This document shows, in pieces, positions 1 through 13,700 of a DNA stretch of 64,000 nt. The DNA lies in NCBI GenBank assembly GCA_024336345.1, contig JANFOG010000001.1, positions 2,418,001-2,482,000 of the forward strand, in the 5' to 3' direction. How positions within the stretch are numbered: position 1 is the first letter of the stretch; each line of letters starts with the position of its first letter. Made by a program: the position numbers and the translations under genes. Source of the stretch: Mariannaea sp. PMI_226. Lineage: Eukaryota; Ascomycota; Sordariomycetes; Hypocreales; Nectriaceae. The notes under the pieces are model-generated. The model saw only the letters and a program-made list of their open reading frames with translations. It ran no database searches and was not told the origin of the DNA.

Positions 1-1414
1 TTAAAATCCGTTTCCAGTTGTCCGGTCTAACAGCCTGTCTAGTCCTTTCAACAACAGCCCTCATCAACTCTGCTGAAGGAACTTTTCAGAGACACAGAGA
101 CTGTGCCGTAGTCGAGAAGTCAGATGTAAATGAATCAAACCCGACAGGTTGGCTAAATTGATTGAACGGGCACTTTGGCAGATGAACAACCAGACAAACC
201 ACCCACACTGATGATGGCGACGCGTTCTACATAGTTCCATTGCTCGTCATCCATCCCTCGACGTGAAGGGGGGGGAGTGTCCACGACACGACCGAAGGCT
301 GTCTCGGTCTTCTCGGGGTTGTGCGATCCGTCGCTCGGACAGGGAGGTTATCCGGTGGGAACCCGGTCTTCTTTGGTCCAAAAGTGCCCCAGCCCAAATA
401 GCCCAGCCAGCCAGCAGTGGTTTGCCGCCAAAAGCAACTTGACGTGGGCGCAGACAGATTGGTCCTCCGCAACATCACTCCCATCTCCCAATTTCCCATT
501 TGTGCAATTTGTCTGCGATGACCCGTGGGGGGAAGAGGTGAGGGGGGTAGGTTGGATATGGGAGGGCGACGCTGTCTCCTGGCTGGAGAGAAGAGCGGCC
601 CGGGACCATTATCGCATCTGCCTGCGCTCTGCCTACAGTCTGCCTGCGTGTGCCTTTGCTGAGCTGCGAGATGTGACGGCAAATCCAAAAAGGCCTGCAC
701 GGCACAAAGCTGTGATTCGGCCAGAAACTGCCGTGAGCTTCTTCCTTGATCCCTCATCATCCAGGTACACACGCACGCACTCGCCTCCCCTTGCTGACAC
801 TCATTTTCATTCTGCTCCACTTGAGGCTCAAGCATGGGTACCGTTGGAAAGATTCGGGGCCATGGCTCATCTACATCATCGGGTGTGCCTTTTCCTTTAG
901 TTTGCTACCTACCTTCATTACAGTGCGTCAAGGGAATATCTCGGAGACCGGAGCTGATGCTGATAGGAAGCAAGCTTTGGTCCGGGCGCGCGCCATGCAG
1001 AAAGAAATGCGGGGGATCCGCCACCATCACGTTGCTCCCGCCCGCCCGCCCGTCTCTTTTCTGAGGAGTCAAGCAGCCCAAAGACGGAAGACGGGTTGCT
1101 AACAAACTAGTTTGATGTGGTCATAAAAGTCAATTGGTTGAGGATCTCCAGACAGGCCAAACGGTCTCGACTCCTCTGTGACAAGCTTTCAGCCAGCCAT
1201 CTTCAACTTCCCAATGACGACGCCCTGCAGCATGCATTGCTTCAAGCGAGGAGGCGAGGAGGCGAGAATTCCCCCACCATTAGCCACGAGGCCGCATGCC
1301 TGGTAGCGCCTCAGCATCTAAGGCACCGAAGGTAGCCGTACAGATTAGTGGATGATAGGATAGGTGGTCATCACATCTTCTAGGACAGCCCAAGTCCGTC
1401 CCCCTGTCAGCCAG

Positions 1415-1432
1415 TTTTTTTTTTTTTTTTTT
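1415..1432. repeat. poly-T tract (18 T)
   Basis: Uninterrupted run of 18 T on the plus strand inside the gene-poor block. Immediately downstream is a short hairpin with CCGGG/CCCGG arms (about 1467-1483). No associated gene is visible. Confidence 0.9.
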
Positions 1433-2376
1433 AACTTACTGCCGGCGCACCGGTTGTCGTGTGACCGGGTTATGATCCCGGCTGCATCTCGTTTTTTCCT
1501 GTCGCTTCTGCCAATTTCTGCTGCATGCACCCTTCAAGCCGAGCAGGGCTGTGAGAAAAAGCCAGTTCCCCCCACACGGGCTAGCTCCCAGTTGTGCCCA
1601 TGCGTTGAAACCAGGAGATCGTTCTGTGGCCAAATTCAGAGCAGGAAGGGGAAGTCCGCGATTCTGATAATAGATATCATGCCACGTATATTTCCATTTT
1701 CAGATTTGCAATATTTCCTGAGAAAGGAGATTTTGTGTGTCTCCCTCCCCAGTTGCCCCCCCTTCACTTCCCCTTCCGTGTGCGTTATTGATAGTACACG
1801 TACGCAGAAGAAAGGAACCGCCAACAAGCAATTGCAAACCTCCATCTGGCCGAGACGATAACTCGCGGCATGTGGCGGGGATACACGGCTGGGCAATCTC
1901 GCGTCTTGGTCCCGATGATTGATTGGCTGGCTTGAAACTTTGCATCTTGTTGGGGTTGCGTTTCGGGAGTCATCCGCATCCCTCATTCCCCCTTTTCATC
2001 TTCACAAGAAAGCTGCAGCGGCAAATCCACAACTGGCTTCCTCACAATAGCTCTCACATGCTCGAGTTCGGTTCAAGGAATGTGACCGAGAGACCGACCA
2101 CATTGCATAGAGGGAAATACAGATAACTGCCTACGGCAAGAGGTGTGGTGAGCAATCACTCACCGAGAAGTCCCGTCTCGACTTAGTTCTAGAGGTCAAA
2201 CGCATCGACTCGCCTATACAGTTATGTCTCGATGTATAAGCCGTCCTGGACTCTCTACTGCGCTGCTATCAGTCTGATATTTGAGTGGCTTGATACTACA
2301 AATATGCAACTGTCTGCAGGTAGACCTCAGGAAGGAACTCAACCATTCACAAAATGTATTCTTTTTCAACTCTCTA

Positions 2377-3300
2377 GGCCCTGTTCGTAACTGCTTCCAC
2401 CTCTTCCTTGATCTTCACGAAGCCCTTGACAGCCCAAGCTACCGCCTCGGGTTTCTTGCACTTGCCCGAATCCTCAAACATGGCGACAGGAAAAGACCAG
2501 GTATCTTACCATTGCTGATCTATACTATCACGTTGTATCCAATAGACGATAGGAGGACCAGCTGGACCTTACCCTCGAGCATTACACAACTCTCAACCCC
2601 GGGGAGATGAACATAGCGAGCCTAGATCGTTCCCGCCCAGCTATCGCAGTTGAAGTGCATTGATTCCCAAAATTTGACTTGGGACTTTGCGGTCTTGTCC
2701 TCAAACCTGTTGGTTTTCCGCGTAAGACTTATTTTTGAGAGTCCAGTCCCCCAGCATACGAAAGATCAAATCCTTGCCTCAAGTGTATAAAATTGACCTC
2801 GCCTCGCAATCGAGCTCGTACTCTCCGCCTGTCTTGATATAGGGAACATACAACTTTGCTCGCAATTGCCGCAGTGCTAGCTGCGATGTCCGACGTCTCT
2901 TCCTCACTGATTAGCTCGCTGTGCTTTTGTATGCTGTACTCTTCGGCCTCCTCGGCCTCTTCCACAGTCGTATCTGCGCCGAGGTCGTGCCTAACCAGAC
3001 TGCAGCTTTGCCCGGGTTTTCTCGCATATCTCAGCTCGTTATCACATGCAAATTTCTCGATGAAGTCCCGTTCATGCGGATTTCGATCACAAAGTGTATC
3101 TTTTCTCTAGTGTTTCTATTAAGAGCAGCTTCAGCCCGCTCAACAAAGAATCCTTCAATAGTAAGCTGACACATTCTTCCCAGCTCGTTGCGTTACGCCG
3201 TAGAGTTTCGGAATAGTCGACGCATTCCTCGATCGCTTCGACTTTACAAGTACTGGATATCTCGAGTTGTGTCGCACTAGGCCAAACGTTTGATCGCCTT
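2377..3300 (-). pseudogene. decayed protein-coding relic of unknown family
   Basis: Reading the minus strand from about 3300 down to 2377 gives several coherent protein-like pieces in different frames, broken by stops and frame changes. In order: a piece containing EAIEECVDYSETL (about 3245); a glutamate-rich piece with EEAEEAEEYSIQ running into VNFIHLRQGFDLSYAGGL (about 2965-2740); a piece with DKTAKSQVKFWESMHFN then ARYVHLPGVESCV and VQLVLLSSIGYN (about 2700-2530); and a last piece with KKPEAVAWAVKGFVKIKEEV (about 2487-2380). Amino-acid composition and continuity across the breaks suggest a former gene, perhaps with one intron, damaged by indels and point changes. I do not recognise the family. 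No transposon ends or repeat-induced-mutation signature were established. Confidence 0.45.
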
Positions 3301-6300
3301 CATAGAACCACCGGTACCAAATCGCTCCTAGAACTTGATGAGGAGCCTATTTCAATTTCCTTCGCTCCTGAAAAGAGTTTGAACATACTCCTTCCCATCA
3401 GGACTCGAAGTTCCAGAGGCGTACGAAGGTAAACTCGCTTCTTAGTGTGTCCTCATGTTCTCAGAACTGAAGCAGAACACATATAACCATACTATTACGG
3501 CAATATCTCAACCATTTCCCCATATATTTATGTCGGAACCGAAAAAAAAAGATATGCTTCAGGATATCTTCTTTCTTTGGATCCCATAGGAAGTGATTAT
3601 TGTTGCTGTCCGGTCTCACATACAGGCAGCCAGACAAAATAGTATTCGTACAGGATCTAGGAAGTGAGACATTCCTGGCTCTTTCACAAGAGAAAGGCTT
3701 TGCATTAGTCTACATACCTTGATGCAGACATCTAGCCCTTCAATTGACGCACTTTCTATCCTACGTTATGTGTATGGCCAGGTCTAGGTTCCCTCAGATG
3801 TTTTAGACATAGAAGCCTAGGCTTTTCCATTCTTCACGGTCAGAATAGGGGGGGGATAGGAGTGTTACAGACTATGTCTGTGTACTCCGTGCAAAGCGGA
3901 TTGCCCCAAAGGTGTGTGTTCGTTCTGACACACCAGGAGTTGGCCTCACATAATAGCTTTTCCTTAAGTACTATATTTCTTCTCAAAAAAGAACCTGAAC
4001 TAGATATACCATGGTGGAAGACAATATGCGTCCAGTTGGTGTTTTCACGTCAACGATAGAAATAGCACGAGGCTTACAGAATACGCCTATTGGGTGTAGT
4101 TAGTTTTTTTAAGTCTTGCCAATAGGGGATTTAAGCTGTCAACCAGACGTTTGGATTGGTTCAGTACTGCACGGCTGAACCGTCACATGGAGGTAAACGG
4201 CGGCTAATCCTGGAAACAAGGGTGCACGTAACCAACTTCCCATCAGGATGTAACATAGTTGAATAGCGCAGCTCAGCGAACTTCAAAGAAATGTTGTTAT
4301 CAAGGAAAAGGGAGCAGTTTCAGCTGTGAGTGATATTTTCTGGTCTAGTTTTCATGAGCAGCGTACGCATTCCTGCCATAACACAATGGTTGCCTCAGAA
4401 GCCGATTGGTGGCTAACTAGTCTGAAAACAAGCATCTTTCCCCGAATGCTATAACATAGACACCCTTTAGGATCTCTCTGCATTGTATTGATTACGTGAC
4501 TGTTAGAATCCGTTGGATCTATCATACTTTCCAAACAACCCGTGTAAGCAGGATAGCTTTTGGCAATGACCCCAGTAGATCACTCCGAAGAACGTAGGAT
4601 CAATGAGTAATAGTCGGCATAGAGAACCCATGAAGGTTGCAACTTCTACTCTTTTACTAATGCTATCAATGCCAGGGAGGGAACGGTTGAACAAATCAGG
4701 AAGCTGTCTAGGGAAGGATTCGTGGCTAGGATCAAGAACTAACTGCATAACCTCATTTGCTTAGTTATGACTGATTCATCTGTGAAAGAGCATGTGCATC
4801 TGATCCAAGCCCGACTAGTTGTGCATGGGAACCTACTTCATCACAAACTCTGTTGGCTCTTGAAGTGTAAGCTGGGAGGGGGGGTGAGTGGCTAACGCTA
4901 ACCTGACTTTGGGGCTCGTATTTGCTCTCAACACCTGGAGATTGGAGGGTGAACATCGTATCATCGAATGTGATTTGGCAGATGGCCAAATCCTCAAGGC
5001 TCTATGCAGGATGCATGGCACTAATTAGTTGCCTCTGGACGCGGAAAATCCGCAACACATGTTGGAAGAGCTATGGGAGCCATGACATCCCGAACAAAGC
5101 TTTCAGTGTGGGAGGAGTATTGGGCCAATGAAGGTCGCGTATGATGGGGTAGATCACATACGTTTGTTGGTCGCATGCAGCCCCTGACGGGATGGATGCC
5201 CACCCTGTTGAGGAGAGACAACCACAATCAATCAATTGTTCTTGAAAGAGTGGGATACAGCGAGTAGGGAGTCAAGGGCTTCGGGGCCCTCATCAAAATC
5301 TTAGTTTCTCAAGCAGCTGTAGGAGTCATATCCTTGCACCGGGGACAGGGAATGGAGGTAATGAAATACACAACATATATGAGGGAATTCACTGCAGATA
5401 GAGTCCTGTTGTGCCTGGGGCGTGATATGGAACAAACTCTCGAGCTCAACTTGAGTCTAGGATCGGAAATGGCTGCAACCAACTCAGCACGGAACTCTCA
5501 AGGAATGTCCATCCTCAGAACTATCTTCGAGGCTGCCTTGACATCTGTCACAGGGGCTTGCAACGACGGAGCACCTGTTGAACGCAAACTGTATTCCACT
5601 GCCTGGCCAGCCCAGGCAGAACAAATGTTCAACAAGGCTGTTTGTCATTGCAAAGTGACCCAGGATCAGCAGACAGCCCAGAATGTTGGTTGGCCCTATG
5701 GCCGCTAGACGCGACCTCGGAAAGGTATTCGATAGCCAACGTGATAGGATTCCATGCATAATAAGCGCGCAACTTCAAGTGACGGGGGCCAGGCGCTTAA
5801 AGTCATCACCTAATTTTTAGTGGACATACATGGATGTCAAGGCACGGCATCGAGTGCCCCACAGCAAGGTTGCGGTAATTACTTTGGTGAATACTGTGCG
5901 TGCCTTGTAGGATGCTGAGAATGCCTAGAATGCCTTATCAACAATGGGGGAGGAAGAGGTCCTCACGTTAGAACGTTGGCCAGTTTCTTAGGCCAAGTCA
6001 GGTTCTTTGTTCAGAGGATCCTATCTTTTCTGCCAACGAGATCGAGCCATGGCCAGCTAACTTGTTGAAGCAGTAGACTTTCTACGTACTACAGGAAATG
6101 ACAGCCATTCAATCTGTGCAAAGTACAGTATACACTGGAAGATATTCGTACTGTATGTATTGTACCTGATGTTCACCATAGTAGACTACTCCGCAGTCGG
6201 GGTGTGGAAGCTAGGGCATCCGCGGGTCGGGGTGCCTGCTTCCTAGCCTCCCGTCCCCGCGCTCCAAGCTACTAAGGTGTCCCTTCCTTGTTAGTCTGAA

Positions 6301-9131
6301 CCCTGCTTTCAAAAACCTATCACCAACCAACTCATCACCAACTCAATCATCTGCATCCGTCCAAGTGCCTGCTGAGACACTTGCTCGACATCTCGGAGAC
6401 AGCCGTTGGATTCTTGTGTCATCAGCGAAGGGGTAGCTATCTCTCCCTCAAGTAAGCATACTCTCTCCGACGCGTGGGTTGATACCCATCAAGCCTGCAC
6501 TAGTTCAACATGGTTCTTTGCACAGTTGCAACGAGGTCTTCGTTGGTGTATGCTGATCACGCTTATTGGTCTTTCATCTACAGGGTACACCAAATTCATT
6601 CGGCTCATAATTCGCCGCATCCTTCCCACCCTCTCCTGTCATTCTTTGTCAGACTGTAGGGCTAGTTCGGTCCGGCGCAAATCGATAAAACTCGCCGACA
6701 AAAGCAATCCAGAAGGGGTGAGAGGGGGGCAGTTGGCAAGGGTACTGGCACGGCTTGGCGTGGTTCAGACACAGCACAGATTATTACGGTTCTGTACAAC
6801 AACCAGACGGACTAGCATGACAAGACCTTACGTATCAAAAACAGGCAGAGTTTTCCAAGCTCTGCGGGGTGTGACACGAAGCCAGTCAGCCTGCCTGCAT
6901 AGAGCAACGTCACAACGCAGTGGCCCCACTGTGCAACTCACGCTTCAAGATCATTCACACCCTTGAGACTATGGGATAGGAGACACGCAGCATAAAGGAA
7001 GAGCCAGATATGAAATACCACAGGCATCAATTCACTCAGGTGTTTCTTATTTGTTGATACTATTCACTTCAGCCGAGGCTCAGGATTGCTTGTTGGCCTT
7101 CCTAGCTAGATCTCTCGATAAGTTCTCACGCATAAGGTGTACCGTGTACAGGACCTGGGTATTTGTTTCGACCGATACCCTTGTACCAAGAGCCACAGGT
7201 TCCATTCAAGCTCGGCCTCCTCATCTGTGCTCAATGAATGGGAAAGCCTTATCCGTTTCCGCGGCAGAAAGGCTCCCATGGCATGCTAGATGCACACCGA
7301 GGAGGGTTTAGATTAGCGGCAACAAGGTTTGCACTGAGGTGCGGTCGATCAGCACGGGTTTAACACACATCAGCGACCTGTTATGCTTCCGTTCGTTAGC
7401 CTTCCCGCTTCAGATTGCATGTCATCTCTGGTTCCTGATTAAACCAATTGCTGCTAAGCGGCACTAGCCCCTTCGTGGCTGCCTCTGTTTGCGGACATGT
7501 GCAACATCCTGCGTCTTCTCAGGCTGTCTGACACATCTCAAAGCGAAATTTTTTGAGGTGGTAACGAAGGTCCCTTTGACCAACAAAGGCTATGATTTCA
7601 GATACACCGAAACTCAAGCTGAAGAGACATCACTCAGTGTCTAGAACTGAACATCGACCAGAGGTTGTGGTGTCATCGCATGGATTTTCCTCTACTATTA
7701 TTTACAATTTACATGGGAGTTTTGGCATATGATCAGGATGGCGTTGAGATTGTACGGCTAGGAGCATGCAAGAAAAGTGTTGGTTAAAATGACTATGTGG
7801 CATTCCAGGAATGATGACGCACGATATGATACTCACCGGAGTGTTGACTAACACAGACGCAACGGCATATCAATTACTAAATTGTCCATGCCCGAGTGCT
7901 GCCCAAGAAGTCAAGTGGAAGGCAGGAGGACAAGAAAGTGGAGAGACAAGAACTGTCATCTGGACAGGGCCATGGCACATACCACAGGCACCTTTTTCAG
8001 CCAAAGACAGGTTCTGTGGTTCTCTATTCGTCGAGCTGCCATTGTCGGGCTTAACGTTTCCGGTTCAAGCACATGGTGGAGGGGATGAAGTAGGTGCATG
8101 AGGCTTGGAGAGACGGCAAGAACCCAATGAAGATCATCAAGAAGCACGGGGGAAGCATACCACGCGCCCCCTATCGCGCCCCCAATGATACCTCGCCCAG
8201 CAGCTGCATCATCATGCTCGCGTTGTTCACCGGTGAGAGAAGAAACGGCCATGATCGTGAGGGCCGGTAATCCCTGTACCGTCCGATTCCTCATACATTT
8301 TCACTAGGTCGATTTCAGCCCACTTGACGTACGTTTCCCATTTCTTGGACCTTTGAACATGACTCCCGTGCAAGCTCTTCCTGTTGGTTGAGGGTCATAT
8401 CGAGGCGCAACATCGGCGTCCCATGCCATACACCCGCATGCGCACCCGCGTCGGCACCCACATACAGAATTCAACAGTCACACCAAATCCACTCTAAAAG
8501 GCCAATGTAGTTGAGTAAATTCGGTTTGAGTCCCCGGGTGCACACCGCGTGGATTGCATCGTGGTCAACAGATCCTTGTCAAGCCGCACCAGGTGTTGGA
8601 CACTCCCCGCAGGCAAAAGACCCCGATATCGAGTGTGGACTGATTTGTCTCAATGTGAATCGGACTTGCCGGCGGCGGACTTTCTGCTTCTTGTTGCTTG
8701 TTCCTCGATCTGGAGCTTGGTAGCTATATCTTCCCCTAAAGCCTTCACTGCCCCTCGGCTCCATTGCCCCGTCCCCTTTCGCGGCCGTTGCGGGGACACA
8801 ACGGCCGACAAAGAGGGCACGACTAACACCACACTCCAGAATTGTTCCACACACACGCCCCCCGTCCCCTCCCCTAACCAACCCTAACTACCTAATATGC
8901 ATACCTAACTAACCAGCCGTTCCTCCGTCCCAAAACCAACCCAGCTCCCGGCTTCTAAGTAAGAGGAAGTGCGGACACAACCAACAGTCTAAAGCTCCTT
9001 ACCATCTCGGAGGGCTTTTTCGACTTTGATCTCACGGATTCTCTCGAACAACTGCACCCAAAGTGTTATGGAAAGCAAACATCCTCGTTCATTCATGATT
9101 GCAGCCACTCCCTCGGGCCCGTGTCACCAAG

Positions 9132-9138
9132 TATATAA
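9132..9138 (+). promoter_or_regulatory. candidate TATA element
   Basis: A TATATAA heptamer within GTATATAAGG, followed about 1.4 kb later by a strong pyrimidine-rich tract of the kind found upstream of fungal start sites. No plus-strand gene follows before the convergent RPB1 gene, so any transcript would be noncoding or very short. Weak evidence. Confidence 0.2.
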
Positions 9139-10559
9139 GGACCGACACCTTCTGCTCCATTACCGATGATCAACACTCATCCTCCAAAGCCTTCGACCCT
9201 AGGTGACTATTGATGGACTCAAAATCATAGTCAACTAGTATTTCTTTCAGATCAGACACTTTCTTCCCGTTGGATTCTCCCGGCTCCCCTAGGGACTACC
9301 CGCCATTCTTGTCGGCAAATTCCATCTTCCCGTGTCCTATGTTTTGAACCAACAAGCTTGATCTCTCACCCGCATCACGCCAGCGCCTTCCGTCTGAAGG
9401 GTGTATCACCAAACAAGCAACCACTACACAAACTCTTCGGCTTTCGGCTTGTAACGACCTGTCAAGAACGTATCCAGTTTTACTGGTTGTGCCACTTCAT
9501 AGGCCCGCTCCTCGCTCTTCATCCCGTCCCTATTCTATCTCCAAGGTAGACCGTCTCAGGCACCCAAATACAAAAGGTTTCGGGCGATCAATTACTCCCA
9601 CTTTTTTACCTCTACTCAAGCCGCTTTACTATAGCCAGAGAAAGGAAGTCTTGGCCCACCATGTGTTTGTGGAAGACAACTCAGGCTTGGTCCTGCTGCG
9701 GCTGCACCTCCGAGGCTCTCGTGCAGAAACCCGGCTCCAGCTGCCAGTGCAGGAAAGTTGTCTTTGACCAGGGCACTCAGCGGTGGGAGGGCTATTGCCA
9801 GCGTTCTACTTGCCCCAATCCCCCTCGAGCTTCTTAGTAGGTTGGTCGCCTTTCCTTTCAATGCGTCCCCCGCAAATGGTCCATGGTTGGGCTTACGAGT
9901 TTCATCAATGCAGCGACCCGCAAAATCCCCGACGAAGAGATCGAAAATTATAAAAAGGCCAGCTTCGTGGCTATGAATGACAAACTTGTGTGTTTGCTGA
10001 AGTCCTGTTCTTTCTTTGCACGAATTACATGAAATCCAATCAGGGATGGGGGGAGAGGGAGACCTTGAGTCATACTGGGCTTCTCACTAGAAGTCGAATT
10101 TTATCTTTCCTCCATTTCAACATAATAGCAGCGCCATTACTAACAGCTGAGTCGGAGCTGGGCACGAAAACTCTCGGGAAAGAATGAATCTACTATTCCT
10201 TCAAACTACACGATGCCCTAACCAGTCAGATCTTGGATTCGCTTGTCACGTCTTCTTTTACCCTCTTTCCCTCCCTTGATTTTGTGTCCTCTGTCAAGTT
10301 TTTTTACTGAAGGACCTGGCTCCCCGTCGAACATAATTCGTCAAGAAACTGGCTTGAATGATATTGGTTCATGACTTTGATGTGTACGTGTGCCAGGGGG
10401 GAGAGAGGTTGGGGGCGGAAGGAGCATGAGTTGGTTAAGTGGAGGGTGGAAGGTAGAAGGTGAAGGTGGGGGTCAATAGAGGGGCAGGAGCAACTGGAAG
10501 CAGGATTACGGAATATGGAGCAAGAAGCTTGGCCTTTTGAGTGGTGGATGTGGATGTGC

Positions 10560-10745
10560 TTGTTTCCTTTTTTAGCCCCTCTTCTTTTCCCTTTACCCTT
10601 GCATTATTCTTTCTTGTCCCATCTCCGTTTTCTCTCTCTCTCTTTTTTTTTCCTTTTTTCGTTTTCAAAACTTTTCATTTTTTTTTTTGTATTTTCATTT
10701 TTTTTTCTTCTTCTTCTTCTTTTCTTTCCTCTTACTCCTCTCCTT
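10560..10745 (+). repeat. pyrimidine-rich tract
   Basis: About 190 bases made almost wholly of C and T on the plus strand, with CTCTCTCT runs, several T8 to T10 runs and a TTCTTCTTCTTC stretch. Tracts like this commonly precede transcription starts of well-expressed genes in filamentous ascomycetes. Here no supported coding gene follows on the plus strand. Confidence 0.7.
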
Positions 10746-13700
10746 TTACACAGCTATCTCGTAGCAATTCCTCAGTTGACTGAATTCAATAACTCGAGTT
10801 ACTTCACCCCTTGTCCCTCTCATGTCTGAAATCCTTGCTTGCCCTGTTGCTAGTCACTTGCAGTGAAGTTACATTAGCCCTGTGCCCATGGCCACTAGGC
10901 AGTACATCCGGTTCTCTGGCCCCGCCTCACGCCAACGTCAACGCCAACGCCAACGCTCCCGCCAACACTCCCAAGAGGGACCCGCTGTCCATGTCGCCAT
11001 GGCCAGGCGCGCTGCGGCCAAATGCATGACCAACAGAGGATGAGGAGAACGCTCTGGACCAACGCACACGCACACGCACACAGCCCCCAATCCCGTATGT
11101 GCTTCCATAGTCGTTCGGATCGATCAACGAACTAGCAAGCAAGTCAACCAGAAATCTGCCTTGGAACTCCCTCCTTGCCATCCTTCATTGTGGGGATCGT
11201 ATAGTCTACACGGTACCTCGAACAAACCAAGGCAGGCCAGGCCATGCTTGCCGGAAAAGACAGCCGCTCGGCAGATGAGATTGGCGCGTGGAGATGGCGG
11301 GCCATGTGGCGTCTGACAGATCAGTCACAATCACAATCCAACCAAGCCAGGTCGAAAAGTGACAGCTATCGAGTCATTGAAAATCAGGGTCGACTTCAAC
11401 TGGAGGCGGCTACAACTCTTCTATTCATCCACACTATGCGGTGATACTCCGTACAATTGCACCGCACCACGCATTGCATTGCATCAGCCGTATGTGCCTT
11501 GCTGTAACTTCCTCTGAGTCCCGTACTCCATTGACAAGGGCAAACGGTCCGCTCCACCTTCTAATGCCAACCCAACTTGAATATCCTATGAAGATCACCT
11601 TTACCGGCTTCTCAACGTTTCTGAATGGTTGTATTCGTCTCGTAGATGGGCTAGCGAGGGCGTTCTTCCTTCCTTTCCTTCGCTTCAGCGATGCGGCGAG
11701 CAACCGAAATCCCCCTAGATGCTGAAAGGTAGCCGAATCAAGCAGGTGCCTCATTACAGAGATGCGATCAAGGAAACGCAGCTGGCTAAGGTATGCACCA
11801 CGGGCACCAGAAAGGACGGCGCAAGCCGGTCAAGAAGCCACAACAGTCAAATGATGCATGCATGCGTGGCTTTCTCCTAGCTCCTCTTTGGCCCTAGGTT
11901 CGAAGTTAAGCGCCGGCACCCGCATGACGGCGCGCTTTTTCTTCAAGCCCCCTGCCCCTATTCCCTGAAAGGACTACGGCGATCCTAGTCCAAGGCGCTC
12001 CAACGATGGCCCCCCCTCCAAGCCGTTTCCGATTAGCCCCCCTTTGACTGGACGAGTTTCTCCAGCCAGCCAGATTCTATGAGTGGAAATCAAGAGGGTC
12101 GGAGAAAATGGAGACCAGAAGCGGGCCACTCCCAAGTGCAATGCTGTGTTTGCTGATCTAATCTCTTGTCTCTCTTCTCCCTTTTGTTTTCTCCCCCTCC
12201 TTTGTATGCTTACCCGCATGCGGGGATCCAACTGTGTGCACACGGTAAGTAATGAGTTTGTCCTTCATTCAAAAAAGGCAAGGTAAGGCAGAAGTCATTC
12301 ATGGTATCGAAGAAGCAAATGTCAGGATGACTCCTTGGCCGAGACAGTTCTTCATTTGAGCCAACCTCTTGTTTCATCAGCGCCACGCATGTTTTCACGC
12401 ATCTATCTTGAATCATGTGATGAAAAGGAATGGGATTGCTCGTTCCATCGATGGGTTAGCAAGAATGGCGGGGTGGTGAAGGACCAGGGTGCAATAGTAC
12501 TGGGCAGGGCCATTATCGTCTACCCTCATACAACCTGGCAAGGGATACATATATCGAAAGATGGATGGGGTCCTCTATGGTTGTATGAATCCTACGAAAA
12601 GAGGAATGAAAATAAAAAAAAGTACCATAGTCTACCTAGTTTGTGGCACTGGAGTCAACTTTCCCTGTTGCCTGCCGACAACTATTGATGGCTTTATTCC
12701 ACTCATGGCTTTTGAGCTAGTCGAGGCGCAGACGCGAGCAGGCATATGGGGGCTTTTCAAGGTGCCCTCCTTCATTCGTTCATGTTTAGTGTTAGCCGGA
12801 GTGTATTGGTGGCTATCTAACGAGCTATCTATCCGTAACATGCCAAATCTCGTTTGCTGGCAACGCTTGGCAAGAATAGTCTGCATCAATTCAACATCTC
12901 CTGCAGCCTTACAATGCATGCACATGAGACCACAAAGCCACATAGCCCTCTCACCCTCCAGTCTCGTTTACTACAAGCTCGTATTCTACCGTCTTTCATA
13001 TTCCAATTCGAGCCCATTCTCGCTCCTCTGCACGGCCTCAGAGGCAATGCTGAACAGTGCAAGTGGCACAGGATGGAGCTGCAGGAAGAAAGCTAGCATC
13101 AAGGGGGATCAAATGGGGTGTCGTGGTCCACCACTAACAACGCTCGTGTAATCCATATTGACTTGTTCTTTCTGGGCACCAGATACTTTTGTATTTTCTG
13201 TCAACTAGCCTCGTGCACCCCGACATAGTGCCTGTCCTCCTGTAGCAATAATTGCACGCCCTCGCGCACGCGAAATACCACGCGTTATATGTCATACATA
13301 CAGCATATCCACGTACATACATGGATACTTGCATACGAAGTCATACAAGTTCACAGAGAGAGAAAAAAAAAATCTTCTTCGCCCCCCGTTGTTTGGGCAG
13401 GGTGCCTGGCCACGGACCAACAGACCCAACCCGGTGTTGGTTGAGACTCAGATCGAATGATGAACTCTCCACTGTTGCTACGCCTGGCTACCACAAAAAG
13501 GCCACTAATGATCTGATACAGCCGAGCTCTTTGGAGAGCCCTGCGCAGCCTTGGTTCGTACGGTTGCCTGCCCTATCCAAAATAGATAGACCTGCAGTCA
13601 CAGTATCCAATCATCAGTCGAGTTTGCTATATTTGAAAATATTCACAACACCAAGAAGACAAATGTGACGTGCGTAAAGGAGAGTGAGTCAATCACGAAA

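Noticed and set aside
227..900. Overlapping open frames of about 200 codons on both strands
   Set aside because: They are antiparallel over the same bases, composition is low-complexity Pro/Ser/Arg, no domain is recognisable and no splice context extends them; likely chance in GC-richer DNA.
1455..1490. Hairpin with CCGGG-TTATGAT-CCCGG resembling a tRNA T arm
   Set aside because: The loop lacks TTC, and no acceptor, D or anticodon arms can be drawn around it.
5334..5708. Open frame of 124 codons on the plus strand
   Set aside because: It starts at TTG, has no upstream ATG in a good context and no recognisable motif.
6181..6290. GC-rich stretch considered as a 5S rRNA or snRNA
   Set aside because: It lacks the 5S internal control sequence and pairing ends, and I could not fold it into a known small RNA.
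8871..8915. CCCTAACCAACCCTAAC considered as interstitial telomere repeat
   Set aside because: Only two near-units with intervening bases; too short to distinguish from chance in C-rich DNA.
10515..10829. Leu/Phe/Ser-rich open frame on the plus strand
   Set aside because: It is a by-product of the CT/T-rich tract; composition is explained by the nucleotide repeat.
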